The notes under the pieces: generated by a model
What the model saw: the letters and a program-made list of their open reading frames with translations, nothing else
Databases searched by the model: none
Told to the model about the DNA's origin: nothing
Assembly: GCF_026210795.1 (NCBI RefSeq)
Contig: NC_089430.1
Location: 4,526,001-4,590,000, forward strand
DNA: 64,000 nucleotides
From: Rhizophagus irregularis
Lineage: Eukaryota > Glomeromycota > Glomeromycetes > Glomerales > Glomeraceae
Reading direction: 5' to 3'
In this document: piece after piece, positions 45,259 to 56,735 of the stretch
Numbering within the stretch: position 1 is the first letter of the stretch
Layout: each line of letters starts with the position of its first letter
Program-made: the position numbers and the translations under genes

Positions 45259-46852
45259 TTAGTTATCAACATCATCATCTATTATTTAAAAAATTATTAG
45301 TTTATTTTAACATCATAAAAATAGATAAGGTAATAAGTTATATTCACCTCTTAATTTTAATGAGTTAGAAATATCCAAATCAACTAATTGAGAATCTTGA
45401 CAACCTATTATAGTAAATAAAATTAGCCATTATCTTAATTATTTTATAAAATTTAAAAATTAGCATTACCTTCATTATCTTCATTAAGATATGTAGTAAC
45501 AATAAAAGATGAATTAATGGGTTTTGATAAATTTTTAAATGTAAATGCTCTACTAGTATATATAGCATCAGATTTTTTTTCATATGAGGTAGAAATATTT
45601 GGTATTTCTTTATTAGCTTCTTTAAATACAGCTCTAACTTCTTCTCCTTCATCATTATTCGTATAAAACAAATAATTATACCAACATTCTAATATTTTGT
45701 GTAATTCATTGGCTGTTGGTCTTTGATTTGGATTAGCATTCATACATCTATGAGCTAATTTCTTATAAATTTCGGGAGTTCCTTTTCCAAATTCTGGTCT
45801 GAGTCCATTACATATTTCTAATGCTAAGCTATTATCATGTTTTCTTTTATGAAAAGGTGGTTTTCCAGATGATAATTCAGCCATAACTACACCAAAACTA
45901 TAAATATCTAAGGATAATGTATATGGTTCTCCATTTAAAACTTCTGGAGCAATATATGGCAACACACCATATATTTTATTATCTAATTTTTGTTCATTTA
46001 ACGCTCCAGATAATCCAAAATCTGATATGTAAGAATTTGTATCAATATTTAATATATTTCCACTATGGAAATCTTTATGAAATATCCTAATTTATGTAAA
46101 TTATTACGGTCATCTACTGAATTCATTAAATAAATAATTTTTTCAATCCAATAAATGTTGTTAAAATTACTTGATAAAACATTTTTCAAATTTCCATCAT
46201 CTGCATATTGCATAACCATTATAATTTCTTTTGTTTCTGGTCTTTAGTTATTCCATAAAATTTTAAAGAACTATCTTGTAAGCAATTTAATTTCCAATGT
46301 GTTTTAAGCTATTATTCAAAATTAAAATAAAATAAATTTTTTAATAGTTTAAATATAAAGTATATGTGAAAAAAAATACCTCATTTAAAAAATCAGCTGA
46401 CACATTCTGTGATCCATTTAATCTTTTTAAAACAACTTTTATGGATTTAGGTTCACATTTTATCCAATTTCCGTCATCTTGTTTAATGTATTTTGATATA
46501 CCATCAACCCAAGTTGCAGAATACACTTTTGCAAATCCACCTTCACCTATTTGTTTAATACCTTTAAATCTATCAAATGGAACCCATTCAAGATATGATG
46601 GATAATATACACCACCACCAATATATTCCTCATGTGCATCATAAATCGTATCCTTGATAAAATCATTAATATCATCATTTCCACTGGTCCATCCTTCAAT
46701 TACGCAACGAGGAACGCATTCTTTACACCAAAATTTTTATTATTTGGATCATAACAATTTTCATGATTAATTTCTACTGAATAAGAATCTTTATTGAAAA
46801 TATTTAATTTATCAAATTCAGATACTAATTGATTTTCATTAATAAAGCTCAT
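45259..46852 (-). pseudogene. TKL-type kinase, three single-base losses
   Basis: ATG at 46852 (MSFINENQLVSEFDKLN). Exons about 46852-46380, 46275 region to 45472, a small exon near 45360-45410 and the end at 45259 (DDDVDN). Compared with relatives, one T is missing in TTTTTGG near 46733, one C in GACCCAGAA near 46240 and one T in TTTTCATAAAG near 46083. Each loss is in a short homopolymer and each breaks the frame. The rest is well preserved: GEGGFAKVYSATWVDG, VVLKRLNGS, SDFGLSGA, YIAPEVLNGEPY, YTSRAFTFKNLSKP. The catalytic motif reads HKD rather than HRD, and here D-F-G is present. Either a pseudogene or a gene with assembly errors. Confidence 0.7.
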
Positions 46853-47308
46853 TTTTATAATATAAATTCTTTTAGAAGTAAGTTTATGTGAAAAAAAATT
46901 CCACGGTTAACGATAACATGTAGTAACATGTAGTGTATGGATACCAGGGTATGCAAAATTTCTCCATACAGATCTACATTGTTTATTACCAAATAAAGAA
47001 AGGCCTAGACCGTTCTATTCTGTACCACGTTTGGTCACGTGTTCCTTTTGTTCGTGATGTTTAACCATACCCTACAGAGTTTGCACAAACTAACTTGTAG
47101 ATCCTTCCTTTTTGGATAATACAGGCGGCATTATGTAATTCTGGTTTGAAGAGATTCGTAGAGCTAGTTGTTGCCTATATATATACAATAACTAAAGACG
47201 CTAGAGTTTACTTTAAAAAATTCGCCTGTTAATTTATTGATGAAAATAGGAAGTTTAATTTGTTACGTTAACTTCCGAAAAAAATTATCTAGAATATAGT
47301 GTCTCATT
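46853..47308. other. Intergenic region
   Basis: It is the 5' flank of the broken kinase. Nothing further is supported. Confidence 0.6.
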
Positions 47309-48026
47309 TAGTGCTTCGATCCGTTTCTAGTCCATCCGGATGAATCCGGATGAATCCAGATTTTTTTTTCATCCGGATATCCGGTTTTGATCCGGATTTT
47401 GATCCGGATGAAAAATATCTGGATTCATCCGGAATCCGGATAGAAAAAAAAAATTTTTTCTAATATTTTTTATAGATTTTGTAATAAATAAATAGTCTAT
47501 TAGTTTCGCAACTGATAAATAATTTGTAATATATAAATTTTGTCATGAACAACAATAAATTGATGATTAGTAAAAAATTATTTATTTATTATTAATTTAT
47601 TTAATATAATTAAAGTGAAAATTATTTTTACATTTTTATTAATCTTATTAAGTAAAATCATAATTTAAGAAGCGATATTGTTTTTTAAGCCTAATTTTAT
47701 CAAAATTTGAATAAAATTTGTAACTCAGGCCAAATTAATAGTGCCGGCCCGAATTACGATAAAATAAGCTAATTCAAATTCAATAATCAAATCAGAAAAA
47801 AGGCTACAAAATTTAAAAAAACCTACCAAATTGTATTAATAAGTACCATTATCTCTAATATGGATCGTCATATGCAATCTAAAAAATTTTATATATGAAA
47901 TCTGATCCGGATTCCGGATTTCACCCGGATTTCTGACCCAGATTTCAATCCGGATCAAACCGGATATAATCCGGATTTTTTTTTTGTGTAATCTGGATGA
48001 CGGATTTCATCCGGATCAAAGCACTA
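47309..48026. mobile_element. hAT-type non-autonomous element, 718 bp
   Basis: The ends TAGTGCTTCGATCCG and CGGATCAAAGCACTA are inverted with one indel/mismatch, flanked by a perfect 8-bp duplication GTCTCATT (47301-47308, 48027-48034). Both termini are densely filled with ATCCGGAT units in both orientations. No transposase frame. Confidence 0.88.
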
Positions 48027-48656
48027 GTCTCATTCACTCACTCACTCAATATGCAACTTGAAACATGGACCATACAATACAAACTAATTCTTTTTTATTT
48101 TGTAAGCAATAGCGTAGCGTGAATTAGTTATATTATTACTATAAAAATCAATGAATGTTTGTTATAAAATCGTAATGAATTTTCAATAATTTTTTCTTTT
48201 TGATCGAAATAATCTAAAAATCATTTCAAATTTAAACATTTTTAATAAACTTAGATTTTAATTTCCATAAAAACCTGACTTCAACAAAAATTCTATAATT
48301 TTAGGTTTCTCACTATTTTAAGTTATCAAAAGCTCAAATAAATTATGAACTTGTATTATAAATACATTTTTAAATTATTTAAATTATCAAAATTTAAAAT
48401 TCCATATTAATCAATACATTTTGCTCTATTACTTTGAATATACAGTTCGTAACTTGTTTAATATCATAAGATTATCATAAATTATCACAACAATACTTCC
48501 CTGGAGCTTAAATTTCAATTTCGTGATTGATTGATTATTCAAGTTGACATTTCTTTGATGATATTAACATAATTGATATTTTAGAAATTTATTTTGGTCG
48601 ATTTTTGATTTTACGTACATATTTAGTTGTTGGTAGATTACACACGGATTTTATTT
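48027..48656. other. AT-rich intergenic region
   Basis: No feature is supported. Confidence 0.6.
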
Positions 48657-49100
48657 TCAAATTAAATATTTTTGTAAATAATCAACTAATTCTTGAAGTT
48701 GAAGTTGATCAGCAGTAGCCAATAATTCCAAATTTTCTGATCATTCAAAGAAAGAATACCACCATAAATATACTTACAATATACAATAAAAAAAAAAGGT
48801 TAAATGAATAGAAATTAAAAAATGATGATACATTAAATTAAATTTATTAAAATTCTTACGTTAAAATTATTTGAAAAATTTCTGGTGATATTAATCTAAT
48901 ATGAGTTAAGATATTATCATTATTTTTTTTATTTGTGCTATTGTTCTTCTTAAATATGGAGAACGATAACATAATATATTTGTATGTGCCCGAAATATTT
49001 TACGTTAGGATCTTCTTTCAATTGTAATATCATAATATTCATCATCTTTTAATAATTCAATAAGATTTTGACTTAATTTCGAAAAAAATTGAGTAGACAT
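48657..49100 (-). pseudogene. BTB/POZ-domain protein relic
   Basis: ATG at 49100-49098: MSTQFFSKLSQNLIELLKDD then EYYDITIE, the standard opening of the large BTB/POZ families of these fungi. It continues, with frame jumps, through FRAHTNILCYRSPYLRRT, THIRL.SPEIFQIIL, an intron-like gap, KYIYGGILSLND and LLATADQLQLQELVDYLQKYL, ending at a stop at 48657. Bases are missing after TIE and in GTAAAAATATTT, and the protein stops right after the BTB fold with no following domain (in the family usually TLDc, Kelch or similar). BTB proteins commonly act as Cul3 adaptors; this copy cannot make one. Confidence 0.8.
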
Positions 49101-49795
49101 TTTTTTTTTTATGCCATAAATAAATAACAATTTATATGCTAATGTGGTGTAACCGTTAATTGCTAACTTATTCATCACGCAGCAGACCCGCACAAAATAA
49201 ATTCCTCTTTTGGATGTGAAATTTTTTTTTTAATGCATCACTATATACATTTTTATATAATGATTTAATAAAGTATATTGTTAATTTTATAAAAACCTAC
49301 ACCAACGAATATTAATTATCAGAAAAAAATGGACATAAAAACTTAGTTGATTCGAATAGTACCATAAACAACATTTTTCTTTTTAAGACAAATATTAATA
49401 AACAAAAATTAGTGACTTGTACCAAAATCAAAGAAATACAATGAGTATAATAACGAACAAAAATGAATAATAAAATAAATATAACGTTTCAATTTATTAT
49501 ATACACCTATTAAAGTTTTTTTTTTTGTTACGCTTTAAAAAAAAATTCTTTTCAGTTATCAATTTCACTCACGTGATTAAGAATTCATATGTTCTTGCCC
49601 ATCGTCTAAAAGCCATGTTCGTTCACGTGATCATAAGCCAATCAGAATGTCTGGCTATTTATAGTGATCAATGTACAATCGGTACATCCCGTAATCGAAC
49701 ACGGTCCCTTTACGGAAATTTTTGAAACTCACTCCAGAATTTAATAGACCTTTTTCCCGTTCATCCTTTCATGTTTTAAATTTTATCACAGTATT
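49101..49795. other. Intergenic region, promoter side of a kinase
   Basis: Less AT-rich from about 49560 to 49720 (TCACTCACGTGATTAAGAAT), just upstream of the kinase ATG. It contains two CACGTGAT motifs (E-box-like) at 49571-49578 and 49625-49632. Their function is inferred only. Confidence 0.4.
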
Positions 49796-51915
49796 ATGGC
49801 TACTATTCGAGAAGAAATAATTTCAGCTACAATTAATAGAGTATATGCATTAACAGATTTTAATATCCATAATAGTTTAGAAAAACAACATGAATATAGA
49901 ATGCAAACAGTTCTTGCTGACGGATCTCTTACAAAGGATGAAAAATCAATGGTAGTAAAAATACTAAATGAAGGATTTGATTATTTTAAAATTCTTTTAA
50001 ATGAAGGTAAAAAAAGAATTTGTGAAAATTGTCATTATGAATGTTTAGCTACATTATATTGTGAACACTGTATTCGAAATTATTTAAAAGAAAATTTTTC
50101 AAACTGGACATCTGGAAATAATGATATTAATAATTTAATAAAACAATGTCAAATAAAGCACTTAGTCCATATAATATAGTAGAATGGATACCATATAATA
50201 ATTTACAAAATATTAAATATTTAACCAAGGGTGGATGTTCTGAAATATATACAGCAGATTGGATTGATGGATGTTACGAAGAGTGGAATCCAAAAGAAAA
50301 ACAATTAAAACGAGATGGATGGACAAGTGTAGTGCTCAAAAAATTAGAAAATGTTGAACGTGCTAATAAAAGTTGGCTTGAGAAGGTATATACAATAATT
50401 AAAATTATTTTTTAAAAAAATTTAATTGCAATTTCTTTTAATTTTTGTAGGGTATATCTCATTTACACATATGTAGCAAAGGTACTCTTATAGTGCAATG
50501 TTTTGGTTTAACTCAAAATCCATTTAATGGAAATTATATGCTTGTAATTGATTATAAGGATATGAATTTAAGAGAATATCTGCAACAAAATCATAATAAA
50601 CTCACATGGAAAAAAAGAATTCAAATTACTGATTATATAATGCAAGCAGTTTCTATAATTCATGAAGAGAATGCAATTCACAGAGATTTACATTCTGGAA
50701 ATATATTATTTAGTCAAATTAATCAAAAATTTTATGTCAGTGATCTTGGACTTTGTGGACCAGCTAATATACCATTAGATAGTATATATGGTAATCTTTC
50801 ATATATAGCACCTGAAGTCATTGTTGAAAAGAAATATTCTTTTGCATCTGATATTTATAGTATTGGCATACTTATGTGGGAAATCTCATCTGGACCACCA
50901 CCTTTTATTAATAAACATGATTATGATCTTGCAATAAAAATAATAAATGGAATGAGACCAAAAATAATACCAGGCACTCCTTTAGAATATAAAGAATTAA
51001 TGGAACAATGTTGGGATGCTGATGCAACAAAAAGGCCTGATATTTCTGCTCTTTCTGTTAAAATAGCAGAAATCTATAGGTCATATTGTCAAAATGAAAA
51101 TTATGAACAGATAATCAACATTACAAATACTTATAATTCTCTAAATACAAATTTTAATGTAAATTCTAGCTCTACTAATAATTCTTTTTTTGAGAATTCT
51201 AGTAAAGGTTCTAGTAACTGGAATAATAGTAGAGTTTATAGTTTTGAAAATTTACCTGAACCAAGGAATGCAACAAAAGGTATGAATTTTTCTATAGTAT
51301 AATTTTACTTTTTATAATATTAATTATTCATTTTATTTATTTACTTAATAGAAGAACAAGATGGTAATTATTATAACATGGTTAACTGAACTTAATATTA
51401 TTGTTTATGGTTAACTTAATAATAATAATATTTTTTTTATATTAACTTTATTTTTATAGCTTATCATAGTATACAATTTGATTTTAATTTACAAGATGGT
51501 TTGATTATTGGTAGGATTAGCAATTTAATATAAATGAATTTTAGATTTTGATTTTTAATTCTAATTTATATTTAATTTAAAAAAGCAGAAGAAAAATCTA
51601 ATAAAAGAAGTTATTTTAATGGTAATAGATCATTTTTTTAATAATTAATTATAATACTATAAAATATAAATCAAATAACCAATTTTCTTTTTTATTACTA
51701 TAAAATAGATGAAAAAGATTTAACTGTTAACCCTAATAAAAAGGTCAATTCAAATAATAATGAAGGTAGTTATTACTGAAATTTTCATATATTATTTATC
51801 ATTATTAATGTAATAAATTATAATTTTAGAAGTACAATATCATGAAATTGGATACCAATATATGCAAATAAATTATACTACGAGTAAGATGGATCTTAAC
51901 TATTTACTAAATTAA
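49796..51915 (+). pseudogene. TKL-type kinase with one frameshift in exon 1
   Basis: ATG at 49796 (MATIREEIISATINRVYAL). Exons 49796-50385, 50451-51279, 51352-51363, 51460-51510, 51589-51621, 51709-51765 and from 51830 to a stop at 51913-51915. It is a close relative of 41661-43615: Cys4 ribbon ICENCHYECLATLYCEHC, linker, HRDLHSGN, SDLGLCGPA. At about 50150-50156 (CAAATAAAGCAC) one base is missing relative to the relative, so the first frame stops at 50177-50179 while the kinase continues in another frame (PYNIVEWIPYNNLQNIKYL). The glycine loop is GGCSEIY. The tail shows five or six very short exons of 12-57 nt, all phase 1. Otherwise undamaged, so the break is recent or a base-call error. 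Confidence 0.75.
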
Positions 51916-51989
51916 AGCAATACATTATTTTTTTTTATAAATTAGTTATTTATTTCAAATTATTTAAACCCTAAGATTAGAGTAACAAT

Positions 51990-52376
51990 TAGGGATGGCA
52001 ACGGTCACGGTCATTAACCGGTTATGACCGGTCATGACCGTGACCGATATCGGTCGGTCAAAGACCTCTGACCGACCGTTTGACCGACCGTTTAACCGAT
52101 CCTGAAAACGTTTGCGAAACGTAATTTAATAAAAAAAATGTTTCGCAAACGTTTTTTTAATTATTTTAATAGAAAACGTTGCGAAAACGTTTTTTATTAA
52201 GTATTTCAATTGAATTACGTTTCGCAAACGTTTTCAGGATCGGTTAACCAGTCGGTCAAACGGTCGGTTAACCGGTCGGTCAGACCGGTCGGTCAAACGG
52301 TCGGTCGGTCGGTCAAAGGTTCTTGACCGGTTATGACCGACCGATGACCGACCATGACCGACCGTTGCCATCCCTA
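51990..52376. mobile_element. hAT-type MITE, 387 bp, nearly fully palindromic
   Basis: The ends TAGGGATGGCAACGGTC and GACCGTTGCCATCCCTA are reverse complements. A perfect 8-bp duplication GTAACAAT flanks it (51982-51989, 52377-52384). The interior is an array of GGTCGGTCA units in both orientations around a core with AACGTTTGCGAAACG palindromes. It lies just downstream of the kinase at 49796; the related kinase's flank at 43690-43720 lacks it. Confidence 0.92.
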
Positions 52377-52384
52377 GTAACAAT

Positions 52385-53418
52385 GTTTGCAATATCCTTA
52401 GTTTGTAATTTAAATAATTCATTTTATTTATTTAACTACAACTATATAAACTTAATTATTCCATATTAAAATTTCAATACATGTTTCTTTTTTTTTGTCC
52501 AGACCATATAATTTTTACAAATATTTGTCAGCAGTATGAATGTTTTCCCTTTAGTAAGGATTCCAGAGCTTTGTTTGTTCTTGTCGAGACATCATTAGTA
52601 ATTGTTGAGAAATATGCTTCGTTTGATAAATTTTAGATCCTAGAAATTTACAAATAAATGTCATTAATATAATGTTCTTAATTCATAATTTAAATGATCC
52701 TTATATATGGGTTAATATTTAATCTAAATGAAATATATTTTTCATATCAGGATTAATTATAATTATAACTATTTTATATTAATAATTTGAAAAAAAGGAA
52801 TACATCATTACATTATATTATTTTCATAAATTTAGATAATACAGAAGTTATCATACAATTTTTTCCTAATTGCGCCAATAAAATTATGACTGGCGGTGAC
52901 ACAGTCGCCGTACATCAGAATCCTATAGTTTTTTATTTAAAAATAGTATGAGAGAAAAAATTGTGATCGGCGTGGCTTAGAAATTTTGATCATTTTCATT
53001 GACTAATATAATGATTTTTCGCTACCTCATTTTAAATAAATAAATAAATAAACAATTACACATACCTTACAATATAGCAAAAATGAATCTTTAACAAGAT
53101 TAATAGAAAACTCATTCGGGATTAGAGTTATAAGCCTTTTTTTCTTTGGCAAGAATCAAAATAAAGAATAAAAGAATAAAGTAATGGTCAAAACATTTTG
53201 GTGTAACTATCTCTGATATTTTGGAATAAATGGTATAGATTGCATGTGATATTACACAACCCTCATGATCATGTCGATCATCTGAAGTACGGTATATAAA
53301 GTACTGTATAAACCGTTCCAAATCGTTCCATTAACAATTATTTCCAACAAAAATTTTCAGTAGATGAATTTACAAGATAAAAAGATTTTAACAATAAAAT
53401 TTTTAATTTAATTTTGCC
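52385..53418. other. Intergenic region
   Basis: No gene is supported. A GC-richer patch with (AAAT)n tail at about 52890-53050 has the look of a short retroposon like that at 13612-13734, but no target duplication was found. Confidence 0.45.
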
Positions 53419-55078
53419 ATGCATCCATTAGATGGAAAAGAACGAATACGCGAATGCTATCGATGCAAACAAATAAGTGATACAAAAAGTAAATATTGTG
53501 AAAGTTGTATTTCAAAAAATAATGAGGAAATATATGGAAGATGTATGGAATGTAATGAAATAATTACAGGAAAGAATTGGTGTCAAACTTGTAATTCAAA
53601 AAGATTTCAACAAAATTTTGATAAATGGGCTAGTGGTAATGATGATATTGATAAGTTCATTCAAAATACTCAATTATCAGCAAAAAATTGTTGTCAAATA
53701 TTAGAGTGGATACCATATAATAGATTTAATAACCCTGTATTTATTGCAGAAGGTGGATTTGGTGAAGTTCATAAAGCAACATGGAAAGATGGCTATATTT
53801 CACACTGGGATACGGGTAAGAATCAATGGAGTAGACTTAATAAAAGTAAACTTGTAGCTCTTAAAAGTTTAAGTAAATCACAAAATATTACAATGGAATT
53901 TATTAATGAGGTATAATTTACACTGTATATTTTAATATGATTTAAATTATTGTTTACTAATTAATTATTTACGATAATTAGATTACAATCCATTTAAGAA
54001 TACAGAGAGTCAAGGCACCGCAACAAGTTATTAGATGTTATGGAATATCTTTAGATCCCAAAACAAAAAACTATATTATGGTTATGAATTATGCTAAAAG
54101 GGGGAATCTACTAAGTTATTTGAACGAAAAAAGAAAAGATATGAATAAAAAATATAAAATAGATAAATGGCCTCAAGTGAATTTGGATTTGAACTTGCAG
54201 ATGTGGAAATCTAAATTTGATATGTTATTTAATATTTCAAGTGGGCTTTATAAAATTCATGGCAAAAGATTAATTCATCGAGACTTGCATATTGGAAATA
54301 TAGTATGTGATTCAATCCCATGTATAACTGATATGGGATTATGTAAACCAGCAAATTATAATGAATTAGAAAGTAAGGAAGATAAGTTTGGTGTTATATC
54401 TTATTTGGCACCTGAAATTTTAAGAGGAGGAAATTACACCCAAGCATCTGATATTTACAGTTTGGGCATAATTATATATGTAGTAATTTCAGAATCGCCT
54501 CCATATAAAAATATTGCTCATGACCTTTTATTTGCATTAAATATCTGTGATGGATTAAGACCCGAATTTTATATTAAAGTACCCCAAATAATTTTGCATT
54601 TAATTAAAAGATGTTTGGATGCAGATCCATTAAAACGACCAGACATAAGAGAACTTGCAAGAACATTTCATGGATGGCGAGAAGAATATAATAAGTATTA
54701 TATAAAGAATGAAGAGAATCAAGAAGAATTAACTCGAACGGAATTAATCGAACAAATTGAAGAAGCTGAAAAAATTAATAAATCATTACTTAATAATTCG
54801 TCTATGACAAATAAAAAGCATCCTGGAGCTATTTATAAAAGTATACCATTTAATTTTGAAAATCTTTCTGAACCAAAAAATTCTGATGATTATTATAAGT
54901 CATATGAAAATATATCAAGCAAAAAATATTCAGGTATTTAAATTAACATAATTTAACTATAATAGACTAATTTACTTGGCTATCTATCAAAGTTATTTAT
55001 ATCAATTACTAATCATTTACAGAAAGTGTTCTAAAGTCAGACAATAGCAATGATTTTGAATCATTTAGAATTGATTGA
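53419..55078 (+). CDS. TKL-type serine/threonine kinase with two zinc ribbons, intact
   Basis: Exons 53419-53910, 53982-54933 and 55023-55078 give 1500 nt, 499 aa. It differs from its relatives in having two Cys4 motifs: C13, C16, C27, C30 (CYRCKQIS ... YCESC) and C42, C45, C55, C58 (CMECNEII ... WCQTC). Linker NFDKWASGN, IDKFIQNTQ; glycine loop GGFGEVHKATW; lysine in VALKSL. The C-lobe has an extra 25-30-residue Lys-rich insertion (NEKRKDMNKKYKIDKW) before the helix leading to HRDLHIGN (263-270). ITDMGLCKPA has D-M-G in place of DFG; YLAPEILRGGNY follows. The tail keeps NFENLSEPKNSDDYY and ends SNDFESFRID. Only one small terminal exon. Catalytic residues look complete. Confidence 0.87.
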
Positions 55079-56220
55079 ATCTACTGTATGAACAAACGTA
55101 AGTTTAATTAAATGTGAATGTGATTTCATTAATAGTAATATTATTAATAAACCTTCTAATTTCATAGACATTAAAATATTCATAGGTTGTCATCGAAGAT
55201 GATAAATATATTTTGATTTACTTATCTATTTATTATTTTTTTATATATTTTAAAGTATATGTATTTTTGTTCAACACTGATTATAGAGCTATCATTTCTT
55301 AATATAAATAAAAATCAGTTTGTAATTGAGCAATATACGAGACAAATTTTAAATTAAATTTTGGGCTATTAGTAATTTTTTTTCACTACACCGTACTTAA
55401 TATTAAATAAAATTCTGACGATTATTATTAAATATCAAATAATTTTTGTCTCCGTCTCAAATAGGCTTTTACTTATTCAAGCTGCTTATATAAAATTTCT
55501 TAATCTTTTAAAGTCTATTTGAAGTAAAAGTTCTTCAAATTCTAATAATAAACTATTGTGTTTAAAAAAATATATTTACAGTGAATTTTACCGAAATTTT
55601 TAATTTTGGCCAATAATCGTTTGATAATATTAATAAGTCACGCGGACAATATTTGCACTTGATACTAAATAACTTTATAACCTTTTGAGATGTGATGGAC
55701 TTGTTCAAAATATTGTAAATAATAATTATCTGATTTATAAATTCAGTTCGTAACAGTATCGGAATAAATTAATGCGTTATTAATTATTCTTGATAAGTGT
55801 AATTTTTTGGATAAACTAAATACACAAACGAGAAAAGAATTTTGAATAGATACGTCTCTTAATTCTGAGATATTTTTGTAAACATCACTAAAAATTTATA
55901 AAAATTAGCTATCTATTCGATTTATAATTCTTTAAAAAAAAGAACGTGAGAGAAATTGCGAAATATAATTATAATTATAATTATAACCTAATAATTGTTT
56001 ATAATCGGTCGGCATTAGATTGAATTTTTAAGCTCTTAATAAAAAAAAAAAGAAAGAAATATTGAAGTTATTGTTTTATAAAATTAACTTTCACCTGAAG
56101 TCTTAACTTTCTATTTTCGTGACACGGAATTTCCAAATTAATGGCGCCTACTTCTAATACTCAAAATTTAACTGTCAAGAAACAATCCCGATAGGACAGG
56201 AGTTAAAACAAAATTTTCTT
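55079..56220. other. AT-rich intergenic region
   Basis: No feature is supported. Confidence 0.6.
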
Positions 56221-56735
56221 GTTATTCATTTAATTAAAAGATGCTTAGATGCAAATCCATTAAATCGAAAATAAAATTAAAGAAATTTTAGATCAAATTT
56301 GATAGTCAAACAGAACCACAAGAACAAATTGAAGAAGCAGAGGAAATCAATAATAATTTGCCAACCAGTAATGTACCTTTAACTAGTTTATCATATGAAA
56401 CATTCTGAAGCTGTTTATACAAGTGGATTACTTAATAATTTTCCTGAACCAAAAAATTCTGATGATTATTATGATGAACAAAATGACAATATAATTAGTG
56501 AAAAATTTTCAGGTAATTAATAATTTTGTAAATTAATTATGAAAAATGCTAATAAATTTTATTTCATTAAACAGAATCTTTACAAATTGATTTTTCTCAG
56601 TTGAAAATTAGTGATGCTGGTATGTATAATGATAGACTAATGTATTGTTTTTTACTTTTATTATATTAAATATTAAACATAATAATATTTTTCAATATTA
56701 CAGATGGAACAAAAAGAAATTTTAGTAAACTAGCT
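56221..56735 (+). pseudogene. Kinase C-terminal fragment
   Basis: It begins abruptly inside the C-lobe (VIHLIKRCLDANPLNR), loses frame within 40 bases, then preserves the tail (IEEAEEINNNLPTSNVPLTS, LSYE, SEAVYTSG.LLNNFPEPKNSDD) and the small exons (SLQIDFSQLKISDA at 56576-56620, DGTKRNF near 56704). No N-lobe or HRD region lies upstream. The 5' junction near 56215 has no obvious transposon. Confidence 0.8.

Noticed and set aside
45380-45655. 91-codon minus-strand frame
   Set aside because: It is an out-of-frame shadow of the kinase C-terminal exon, which continues in the frame with conserved motifs.
49571-49632. CACGTGAT pair upstream of the 49796 kinase as a defined promoter operator
   Set aside because: The motif is short and also occurs elsewhere in the window; kept only as a remark in the intergenic entry.
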